Notes under the pieces: generated by a model
What the model saw: only the letters and a program-made list of their open reading frames with translations
The model's database searches: none
Told to the model about the DNA's origin: nothing
Program-made: the position numbers and the translations under genes
Part shown: positions 8,210 to 14,911 of the stretch, in pieces
Layout: each line of letters opens with the position of its first letter
How positions within the stretch are numbered: the first letter of the stretch is position 1
Source: Flammeovirgaceae bacterium UBA4659
GTDB lineage: Bacteria > Bacteroidota > Bacteroidia > Cytophagales > Cyclobacteriaceae
DNA length: 14,911 nt
Assembly (NCBI GenBank): GCA_002405445.1
Contig: DHLV01000184.1
Coordinates: 1,061 to 15,971, forward strand
Direction of reading: 5' to 3'

Positions 8210-8306
8210 GGATTATCAATCTGCTCAACCAATAATAAGAGAATGGACATTGAAGAACCCGGAGGGCATTTTCCTGTTTATATTTAAAAAATGTTAGCGC
8301 CAGCAA

Positions 8307-8338
8307 CAAAAAAATTTCACGTGTCAGTCTGGGGCAAA
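8307..8338 (-). promoter_or_regulatory. Candidate promoter of the GH130-MFS-lipoprotein-SusCD operon
   Basis: On the minus strand, TTTG (8338-8335) is followed after 20 bases by TTTTTTTG (8314-8307). This resembles the Bacteroidota sigma-ABfr promoter, TTTG or TTG near -33 and TAnnTTTG near -7, with one mismatch at the A of the -7 box. Transcription would start near 8300 and leave a leader of about 185 bases before the GH130 ATG. The T-rich match is weak evidence, since such runs occur by chance. Confidence 0.3.
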
Positions 8339-8366
8339 CCCTGTTTAGGAGAACCCACAAAAACGT

Positions 8367-8401
8367 TTTGTTCATTGCAACCTTGCATTTCCGCATTTTT
8401 G
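8367..8401 (+). promoter_or_regulatory. Candidate promoter of the HTCS gene
   Basis: TTTG at 8367-8370 and CATTTTTG at 8394-8401 match the Bacteroidota -33 (TTTG) and -7 (TAnnTTTG) elements with one mismatch in the latter. The spacing of 23 bases is at the long end of what is reported for the phylum. The start of transcription would fall near 8408, giving a leader of roughly 30 bases before ATG 8437. Confidence 0.25.
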
Positions 8402-8436
8402 AAATGGCTTATTGAAAAACTTCAGGTCTATCAAAC

Positions 8437-11400
8437 ATGTCTCTTTCGCTGATCTTTTCGCTTTTGTTTACCGTGCACCCCGGTGACACGCTGACATCAC
8501 CCTGGCCCTCTCAGCACGTGGAAAAAAAATCTGGGCTGTCCAACAGCGCCATCACTTCGGTGTTTATGGATGCTTACGACCAGATATGGCTCGGTACGTG
8601 GGATGGCCTCAATCGGTATGACGGTAGTGCGATTACCGTTTATAAGCCCAACCCGTTCATAAACGGAACAATCAGTAACAATATCGTGCGCAGCCTGCTG
8701 GAGGACGGCTACGGTAATCTTTGGGTGGTTACTCATCAGGGCATCAATCAATATCACCGTGATACTGACACTTTTACATCATATCTGGATGTGCTGAATG
8801 ATGTTCCTCTTTTGGAATACAACATCAGGGCCTGTGTAGGCTATGATTCAGCCATTTGGGTGAGTTTGATTGGCAAGGGCATTATGAAGTATTCGGCCAA
8901 ACGGGATGAATTTGTGCCCTTGACCTTCAGCGGTGTTGACCCCGGGTGGTTTAAATCGGTGATTGACCTCACTGCCTACAGAGGTCTTATCTATTTTTTA
9001 GGTAACGATTTAAGTTTGGTCGCCACAGCGAACAATCAGGTTCTGGTGAATAAAAAAATCAGTGTGCCGTCAGCGATAACCTATCATCGGTTTGTAAGTT
9101 TCAGCGGAAAGCATTTCCTGGTGATAGCGACCAGTAAAGGCGAACTGTTTTTTTATGATTTGGATGCAATGGAAGGCGAGCCTCAGCGGTTCACTCTCGG
9201 GAAGATGACAGTGTCATCCATATCGGAAAGTATGGATAAAAAATCACTTTGGGTAGGCAGTGATTTGGGATCAATTTACAAAATTTCTCTAACCAACAAC
9301 CTGGTTGAAGTACGATCCATGAATCCGTACTTTCCTATTTTTTCGAAGTCAAAAATCAAAATCCTGGACATTACTGAAACCTCCATGAATTTGGTTTGGG
9401 TGGCCACTGACGGAGACGGGGTTTACAAATTTATGACCAGCCCGAAAGCTTTCTTTTCAATTTCCGAAGGCGATCCGAAAAAAGGGGACTTATCCCACAA
9501 AATCGTCAGGGCAATTTATGAGGACCCAACCGGCAAAGTGTATATAGGCACAAGGGGTGGAGGCTTAAATATCAAATCGCCAGCGTCAAGCTCGATGCAG
9601 GTCATTAACACAAAAAGTCAGCTCAGTAATGATGCAGTACTGGCATTAAACAAAGCCCGACAAGGTAATTTATGGGTGGGTGTTGATGGTGAAGGAATTG
9701 ACATGATTGAGTCACCTTCAAATAAGATACTTCATTTTCCACGCGATTTAGAAAATAATCCAAATCTGAAATTTGGTTCAGTGTATTCAATTTGCATTGA
9801 TGCGTTTAATGACATTTGGCTGGGCACCAGTGGGTATGGCGTTTTGCATTTCAGCATCAAGAAATTGCCCAACGGCAAATACCAACTGCACAAATACGAA
9901 CAACTTCAGCACTCCGGCAAGGCAAATGAATCAAACATCAAGAGTAATGTCGTTTACACCATCGTAGAAGAAAAACCGAACATCCTTTGGTTTGGCACAC
10001 GCGGTGCCGGCATCTACCGGTATAACGCCATCACCAAAAAGCTGGAACACCATATTGATGCCGACATCAACAAAAAAAACAGCCTCACCAACAGCGATGT
10101 GTTGAGTTTATATATTGATAAGCAAGAGCAATTGTGGATCGGAACAAGTGGTGGGCTCAATCGACTCTTTCTGCAAACAAAACCTTACCGAATCGATCGC
10201 TACACGCAACAGGAAGGGCTACTCAACAACACAATTCACGCTATTCAAGAGGACGATCAAAATAATCTATGGGTTTCTACAAATGACGGATTGCTGATGC
10301 TAAACCGTGAATCCACCAATTTCAAAAAATTTGACAATAACGATGGCTTACAAAACGTTGAGTTTACCGATGGGGCTTCTTTCCGATCAAAGATTTCGCC
10401 CACATTGTATTTTGGTGGTGTGACCGGACTGGATGTTGTTGACCCGGCCAAAGTTATGAACACGAAGTACTTCCCAAGGCTTGCATTCACTAAATTTCAA
10501 ATCCGCAACGTACCGATTTTGCCCGGAGATGAGACAAAAATACTCACCAACTACATCGACCAGTCTGCTGCCATCTCTCTCACTTATGACCAAAACTTCT
10601 TCAGCTTTGAATTCACTACATTAGACTACTGGAACAAACAGAAGACTCGGTTTGCCTACCTTTTGCAAAACTTTGATACAGACTGGAACTACATCAACCA
10701 GCAGCAGTCAGTAACATTTACAAATGTGCCCTCTGGTGAATACATTCTTAAAATCAAGTATACAAATGCAAACGGAGATTGGTGCCCACAACCAAGATCC
10801 ATAGCCATCTCCATAGCGCCTCCTTTTTGGAAAAGTACATGGGCCTATACCATCTATGTACTCATAGCCATTGCAGCCCAAGTTCTGATTGTTGTTTTTT
10901 TACGGTGGCGGATGAAAAGGAAAAGAACATTGGCAATTACAAAGTTCAAAGCGGAGCAGGCCAAAGAAATGAATGATTACAAGCTGCAGTTTTTTACCAA
11001 CATAGCGCATGAGTTTCGAACACCTCTTACGCTCATACTTGCCCCAATATCGTCTCTTTTAAAAAGTAAACGTGATGAAAGTGAAGCCAAGCAGTTGAGA
11101 ACAGTTTACAACAACTCCTTGCGTTTACAAAAACTGGTGGATGAATTGATGGAGTTTCGGAAAATTGAAAGTGGCAAAGAAAGATTACACATTTCATGTT
11201 TCGACCTGATCGAATTCACTGATGACATTATACAGTCGTTTCAGCCATTTGTGCAGGAAAGAGAGCTTCAATTGGAATTCTACCCAGAACAAGAGTCTTT
11301 TCAAGTGCACCTTGACAAGCGCAAAATTGAAAAGATACTCATCAACCTGATTTCAAATGCCATCAAATACAGTTTGCCGGGTGGCACTGTAGGCGTGTTT

Positions 11401-12579
11401 CTGAAAAAACGAGATCAGCAAGCGATCTTCCAAATCAAAGATGAGGGCATCGGCATCGCTACGGAAAACATCAACGAGATCTTCGAGAGTTTTTATCAAA
11501 ATCCATCTTTGGCAGTTGGGCGTGGCAGTGTAGCCAAAAGCACCGGCATTGGTCTTTCATTAACCAAAAGCCTCGTTCAAATTCACAAGGGTAGCATTTC
11601 TGTGAGCAGCTATCTTGGCAAGGGCAGCAGTTTTACGATCATTCTGCCGGTGAATAAAGAAGCCTACACGGATATAGCAGTTTTTGACAGGTTGCTCTTG
11701 CCGAGCAACCTTCAGGATGAGGTGTCCTTTGAATTTGCAACCGAATTATCATCACAGCGAGATCCCTCACAACAAGCAGCTGCACAAAGAAAAAAATATT
11801 CAGTCTTACTGGTGGATGACCATGTGAACATCACTTCGTTGCTCGAAAACCTTCTATCTGACAAATACAATATCTATAAGGCTACTAATGGTAAACTTGC
11901 GTTGCTCACACTAGAAGAGGAAAAGATTGATCTGGTAATCAGTGACATATTGATGCCTGAAATGAATGGACTCGAACTTTGTAAGCAAATCAAGGAGAAT
12001 ATTCACACCAGCCACATACCCGTGATCTTACTTACTGCCAAGGGTGAAATTGAAAACAGGATTGAAGGACTGCAGGTAGGAGCGGATTCATACATACCCA
12101 AGCCGTTCCATCCTGAGCATATTACTGTTCGAGTTGAAAAACTCCTTGAACGGCTGGAGTTGATACGGACAAAATTCAGCAATGCGGAGAGCGTTGAACT
12201 ACAGCAGGCAGCCACCGGCATCAGCGAGCGTGACGACCAATTATTTTCAAAAATCATCCGGTGCATTCAAGAGAACCTGAGCAATACTGAATTCGATGCT
12301 GATATGATTTCAAACGATGTGGGAATGAGTAAGCCTTCGCTGTACAAAAAGATCAAAGCAATTACGGGGCAAACACCCCACGGCCTGATCAAACAATACC
12401 GGATACGAAAAGCCGCAGAGCTTTTGCGCAATTCCGGCATGAGCGTTTCAGAAATTATCTTTGAAACCGGTTTCAAGAGCCGATCATATTTTTACAAGTG
12501 TTTCAACGAGGCGTATCACTGTCACCCCAAGGATTTCAATGGTGTGCAGGTGAAAGAAAAAAATTCAGAAAACGCATGA
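8437..12579 (+). CDS. Hybrid two-component system regulator (HTCS): Reg_prop/Y_Y_Y sensor, histidine kinase, receiver and AraC-type DNA-binding domain
   Basis: A complete 1380-residue protein of typical HTCS length. Residues about 40-710 form the periplasmic propeller sensor with repeated blades such as IWLGTWDGLNRY (50-61), LWIGTSGG (566-573) and LWVSTNDG (611-618). A Y_Y_Y domain follows (about 712-796), then one membrane helix (about 803-822). The kinase has HEFRTPL with phospho-acceptor His858, N-box Asn974, DEGIGI (1002-1007) and GIGLSL (from 1037). The receiver has Asp1127/1128, phospho-acceptor Asp1170 in SDILMPEMNG, Thr1200 and Lys1222. The C-terminal AraC-type helix-turn-helix (about 1270-1376) includes GMSKPSLYKKIKAITGQTP. 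All key residues are present, so it should be active. By family knowledge, it binds an oligosaccharide in the periplasm and activates the adjacent divergent glycan operon. The start is fixed by an in-frame TGA at 8413-8415 with no other start codon between. The N-terminal signal is weak, having no basic residue before its hydrophobic stretch. Confidence 0.96.
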   Translation: MSLSLIFSLLFTVHPGDTLTSPWPSQHVEKKSGLSNSAITSVFMDAYDQIWLGTWDGLNRYDGSAITVYKPNPFINGTISNNIVRSLLEDGYGNLWVVTHQGINQYHRDTDTFTSYLDVLNDVPLLEYNIRACVGYDSAIWVSLIGKGIMKYSAKRDEFVPLTFSGVDPGWFKSVIDLTAYRGLIYFLGNDLSLVATANNQVLVNKKISVPSAITYHRFVSFSGKHFLVIATSKGELFFYDLDAMEGEPQRFTLGKMTVSSISESMDKKSLWVGSDLGSIYKISLTNNLVEVRSMNPYFPIFSKSKIKILDITETSMNLVWVATDGDGVYKFMTSPKAFFSISEGDPKKGDLSHKIVRAIYEDPTGKVYIGTRGGGLNIKSPASSSMQVINTKSQLSNDAVLALNKARQGNLWVGVDGEGIDMIESPSNKILHFPRDLENNPNLKFGSVYSICIDAFNDIWLGTSGYGVLHFSIKKLPNGKYQLHKYEQLQHSGKANESNIKSNVVYTIVEEKPNILWFGTRGAGIYRYNAITKKLEHHIDADINKKNSLTNSDVLSLYIDKQEQLWIGTSGGLNRLFLQTKPYRIDRYTQQEGLLNNTIHAIQEDDQNNLWVSTNDGLLMLNRESTNFKKFDNNDGLQNVEFTDGASFRSKISPTLYFGGVTGLDVVDPAKVMNTKYFPRLAFTKFQIRNVPILPGDETKILTNYIDQSAAISLTYDQNFFSFEFTTLDYWNKQKTRFAYLLQNFDTDWNYINQQQSVTFTNVPSGEYILKIKYTNANGDWCPQPRSIAISIAPPFWKSTWAYTIYVLIAIAAQVLIVVFLRWRMKRKRTLAITKFKAEQAKEMNDYKLQFFTNIAHEFRTPLTLILAPISSLLKSKRDESEAKQLRTVYNNSLRLQKLVDELMEFRKIESGKERLHISCFDLIEFTDDIIQSFQPFVQERELQLEFYPEQESFQVHLDKRKIEKILINLISNAIKYSLPGGTVGVFLKKRDQQAIFQIKDEGIGIATENINEIFESFYQNPSLAVGRGSVAKSTGIGLSLTKSLVQIHKGSISVSSYLGKGSSFTIILPVNKEAYTDIAVFDRLLLPSNLQDEVSFEFATELSSQRDPSQQAAAQRKKYSVLLVDDHVNITSLLENLLSDKYNIYKATNGKLALLTLEEEKIDLVISDILMPEMNGLELCKQIKENIHTSHIPVILLTAKGEIENRIEGLQVGADSYIPKPFHPEHITVRVEKLLERLELIRTKFSNAESVELQQAATGISERDDQLFSKIIRCIQENLSNTEFDADMISNDVGMSKPSLYKKIKAITGQTPHGLIKQYRIRKAAELLRNSGMSVSEIIFETGFKSRSYFYKCFNEAYHCHPKDFNGVQVKEKNSENA

Positions 12580-12714
12580 TAATCGCCCTTTCTTTCTGCG
12601 CGTAATAACTGCACTCTCAACCATCCATTTTTATGTGGTCATCAACCTGACGAACACGATTTCGAAACTTAAGGAATGGGGCTTCATCAAACTCTGACAG
12701 ATGCGTATCTTTAG

Positions 12715-12729
12715 CAAACTCATAGTTTG
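12715..12729. repeat. Small perfect hairpin between convergent genes
   Basis: CAAACT (12715-12720), loop CAT and AGTTTG (12724-12729) form a perfect 6-base-pair stem with a 3-base loop, about 135 bases after the HTCS stop. No strong T tract follows on either strand, so it is at best a weak terminator or an mRNA 3'-end stabiliser. Confidence 0.35.
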
Positions 12730-12798
12730 ATTGTTGCCTAGCACAAGAGATGGCCCACAGATCGTGTAGTGTTCTGTTCAGCACATTCGACTAACGAT

Positions 12799-12841
12799 CC
12801 AAGTTGGTGTGCAACACGTCACACCCGACAAATCAACTTGG
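12799..12841. terminator. Extended stem-loop at the 3' ends of HTCS and gcvP, possible bidirectional terminator
   Basis: CCAAGTTG (12799-12806) pairs perfectly with CAACTTGG (12834-12841). Directly inside, GTGTG (12807-12811) can pair with CACAC (12820-12824), leaving an 8-base loop and a one-sided bulge at 12825-12833. The structure ends 22 bases past the gcvP stop on the minus strand and also faces the HTCS transcript. There is no U tract on either side, so it is not a classic intrinsic terminator; it may be a non-canonical one or protect the mRNA 3' ends. Confidence 0.4.
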
Positions 12842-12862
12842 ACGCTATCGGGCCAAAGCACT

Positions 12863-14911
12863 CTATGTTGTTTCCGCTTTTGAATACTCCTCTAAGGGCA
12901 AACAACTGCATACCAGGTTGCGGTCGCCATAGGCGTTGTCAACTCTGCTCACACTTGGCCAGAATTTAGCTTCTTTCACAAATGGAAGTGGATAGGCCGC
13001 CTTTTGACGAGAGTAAGGCCGCGTCCATTTATCTGCGGTGATAACAGCTGCCGTGTGCGGAGCATGCTTCAATACATTATTTTCTTTATCAAACTTGCCC
13101 TCTTCTATTTCACGAATTTCATTTCTGATTTCGATGAGCGCATCTACAAAGCGGTCAATTTCCGGTTTCGGTTCGCTCTCGGTTGGCTCAATCATAATCG
13201 TGCCAGCTACAGGGAATGATACCGTAGGTGCGTGGAAACCATAATCCATCAAACGCTTAGCGATATCTTCTACTTCTACGCCTACTTTTTTGAAATCGCG
13301 GCAATCGACAATCATCTCGTGCGCAGCGCGACCGTTCGTGCCCGTGTACAAAATTTTGTAGTGACCGTTCAATCGCTCCTTAATGTAGTTGGCATTTAAG
13401 ATCGCCATCTTGGTTGCGTTGGTCAATCCCTCGCCACCCATCAGGGCGATGTATGCATAAGAAATCGCCAAAATACTGGCGCTACCCCAGGGTGCTGCCG
13501 ATACTGCGGAGATTGCTTCAGCACCACCTGTTTTTACTACCGCGTGGCCGGGCAAGAACGGTTTCAATTTGTCGTTCACACAAATGGGGCCCATGCCGGG
13601 GCCACCTCCACCGTGTGGAATACAAAATGTTTTGTGAAGATTTAAGTGGCACACGTCTGCACCAATATTGGCGGGCGATGTCAACCCTACCTGTGCATTC
13701 ATGTTCGCGCCATCCATGTAGACAAGTCCACCATTTTGATGAATGGTTTCACAAATGTCGGTGATGGCTTCTTCAAATACTCCGTGTGTAGAAGGATAGG
13801 TCACCATCAGGCATGCCAACCGGTCTTTGTATTGTTCCGCCTTTGCTTTCAAATCAGCCACGTCTACTTTTCCGTCCTGATCTGACTTGGTGACAATCAC
13901 TTCCATTCCCGCCATTACTGCGCTGGCAGGGTTTGTGCCGTGCGCAGACGAAGGTATAAGCGCCACGTTTCTGTTTTCGTCTCCGCGGCTTTGGTGATAG
14001 GCACGGATCACCATTAAACCTGCATATTCACCTTGTGCGCCACTGTTGGGTTGCAACGATACTCCCGTAAACCCTGTCACCTCCTTCAGCCAGTTCTCTA
14101 AGTTGGTAATCATCTCCGCATAGCCTTCCGTTTGGTTGCTTGGCGCAAATGGATGTATTTGTCCGAGTTCAGGCCATGTTACCGGAATCATTTCCGTGGT
14201 GGCATTCAACTTCATGGTGCAGGATCCCAATGAAATCATGGAATGCACCATTGACAAATCCTTGTTCTCCAGTTTCTTAATATATCGAAGCATTTCATGC
14301 TCGCTGTGGTGAGCTTTGAAAACAGGGTGCGTTAAAAATGGTGAAGTCCTGATCAGTGCGCTGGGCCATGCCAGTTCCAAATTATTCACCTCTTTGAGCG
14401 TGCCGCCCAGTAGCGCCAAAATCTTTTTTACGTCATCCAGCGTTGTAGTCTCGTCCAATGAAATACCAATGTGATCATCAGAGAAATAACGGAAGTTCAT
14501 TCCGTGCTTTTCGGCTTCGGTTCGGACCGCTTGCTTGTCAGCTACCGCGATTTTCAATGTATCGAAGTAGCTTTTGTTTACCTGCTTCAATCCCAAAGAT
14601 TCCACATTCGAGGCCAATACTTTGGTGAGCCCATAAATGCGCCCAGCGATTTTCTTCAGCCCTTCAGGCCCGTGATAAACGGCATACATTCCGGCCATCA
14701 CCGACAATAAAACTTGTGCAGTGCAAATATTAGAGGTAGCTTTTTCCCTGCGGATATGCTGCTCGCGTGTTTGCAATGCCATGCGGTAGCCGGGGTTGCC
14801 TTGTGCATCTTGCGAAATACCAATGATTCGACCCGGCATCTGGCGTTTGAATTCATCGCGTGCTGCAAAGAAGGCCGCATGCGGGCCTCCGAAGCCCATC
14901 GGCACGCCAAA
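12863..14911 (-). CDS. gcvP: Glycine dehydrogenase (decarboxylating), P-protein of the glycine cleavage system (partial, N-terminus beyond window)
   Basis: The frame is open to the right edge and encodes 682 residues beginning [20 protein letters not shown], which corresponds to roughly residue 260 onward of the approximately 950-residue single-chain P-protein, so about 270-280 N-terminal residues are missing. Hallmarks are [71 protein letters not shown] and [20 protein letters not shown], in which the PLP-binding Lys is encoded at 13633-13631 (residue 427 of the visible part). The C-terminus is complete ([15 protein letters not shown]). The enzyme decarboxylates glycine and passes the aminomethyl group to the lipoyl H-protein, in the cytoplasm. 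It is convergent with the HTCS gene and is functionally unrelated to the glycan operon, so it marks the boundary of that locus. Confidence 0.98.
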   Translation of the reverse strand, partial: FGVPMGFGGPHAAFFAARDEFKRQMPGRIIGISQDAQGNPGYRMALQTREQHIRREKATSNICTAQVLLSVMAGMYAVYHGPEGLKKIAGRIYGLTKVLASNVESLGLKQVNKSYFDTLKIAVADKQAVRTEAEKHGMNFRYFSDDHIGISLDETTTLDDVKKILALLGGTLKEVNNLELAWPSALIRTSPFLTHPVFKAHHSEHEMLRYIKKLENKDLSMVHSMISLGSCTMKLNATTEMIPVTWPELGQIHPFAPSNQTEGYAEMITNLENWLKEVTGFTGVSLQPNSGAQGEYAGLMVIRAYHQSRGDENRNVALIPSSAHGTNPASAVMAGMEVIVTKSDQDGKVDVADLKAKAEQYKDRLACLMVTYPSTHGVFEEAITDICETIHQNGGLVYMDGANMNAQVGLTSPANIGADVCHLNLHKTFCIPHGGGGPGMGPICVNDKLKPFLPGHAVVKTGGAEAISAVSAAPWGSASILAISYAYIALMGGEGLTNATKMAILNANYIKERLNGHYKILYTGTNGRAAHEMIVDCRDFKKVGVEVEDIAKRLMDYGFHAPTVSFPVAGTIMIEPTESEPKPEIDRFVDALIEIRNEIREIEEGKFDKENNVLKHAPHTAAVITADKWTRPYSRQKAAYPLPFVKEAKFWPSVSRVDNAYGDRNLVCSCLPLEEYSKAETT

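Larger units (their letters stand above)
8117..8436. promoter_or_regulatory. Divergent intergenic regulatory region between GH130 operon and HTCS gene
   Basis: A 320-base AT-rich gap with no convincing coding frame, lying between two genes transcribed away from each other. Such gaps in HTCS-controlled loci normally hold the regulator's binding sites and both promoters. Visible elements are a 14-base inverted repeat ATTTTC-TT-GAAAAT at 8155-8168, the 8-base palindrome CAATATTG at 8185-8192, three related short repeats at 8181-8209, a distant inverted copy of ATGTCCA (8180-8186 and TGGACAT at 8244-8250), and promoter-like elements on each strand. No riboswitch or RNA gene was recognised. Confidence 0.7.
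12580..12862. other. Intergenic region between convergent HTCS and gcvP genes
   Basis: These 283 bases show no convincing gene on either strand. The region holds two hairpin-forming inverted repeats, listed separately, which probably serve the 3' ends of the two convergent transcripts. No tRNA, insertion sequence or other mobile-element trace was recognised. Confidence 0.6.

Noticed and set aside
8136..8396. Open frame of 86 codons on the minus strand within the divergent gap.
   Set aside because: The translation has no recognisable motif and fills the region expected to hold both promoters; coding use is not supported.
8522..8529. Run of eight A near the 5' end of the HTCS gene, a possible slippage site.
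   Set aside because: It encodes Lys-Lys in an intact frame, and such runs are common in AT-rich genes; nothing else suggests programmed frameshifting.
8117..12862. Search for CRISPR arrays, tRNAs, insertion sequences and attachment sites in the non-coding stretches.
   Set aside because: No spaced direct repeats of CRISPR length, no cloverleaf-like sequence, no transposase remnants and no terminal inverted repeats were seen.
12769..12969. Open frame of 66 codons on the plus strand starting in the gap after the HTCS gene.
   Set aside because: It starts with GTG, runs through the hairpin and then antisense into gcvP, and resembles no known protein.

Overview
The window looks like chromosomal DNA of a Bacteroidota bacterium, probably a non-marine Cytophagales or Chitinophagales relative. 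The evidence is a SusC/SusD pair, a one-protein hybrid two-component system (HTCS) with a Reg_prop/Y_Y_Y sensor, lipoprotein signals of the Bacteroidota type, starts without clear Shine-Dalgarno sites, and moderate GC content. The genus is inference only.

Positions 1-8116 hold one minus-strand operon, read from right to left: a GH130 mannoside phosphorylase-like enzyme (8116-7049), an MFS transporter (7052-5784), a 577-residue lipoprotein of no family I recognise (5787-4054), a SusC-type TonB-dependent transporter (4057-863) and a SusD-type lipoprotein (852 to beyond position 1, C-terminus cut off). The first four genes are linked by three identical 4-base ATGA overlaps. SusC and SusD are 10 bases apart. 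Positions 8117-8436 are a divergent regulatory region with possible promoters on both strands and short phased repeats. Positions 8437-12579 (plus strand) encode the HTCS, the likely local regulator. Positions 12580-12862 are non-coding and contain two hairpins between convergent genes. Positions 12863-14911 (minus strand) are the C-terminal 70% of glycine dehydrogenase (gcvP), a housekeeping gene that marks the edge of the locus.

Together the genes form a polysaccharide or oligosaccharide utilization locus. In the inferred pathway, SusD and SusC capture a glycan and import it across the outer membrane. The lipoprotein may cleave or bind it on the cell surface or in the periplasm. The MFS protein moves a small saccharide into the cytoplasm, where the GH130 enzyme breaks a beta-mannosidic bond. 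The HTCS senses an intermediate in the periplasm and activates the operon. No known depolymerase is visible, so the unrecognised lipoprotein is the best candidate for a new carbohydrate-active function, although more genes may lie beyond position 1.
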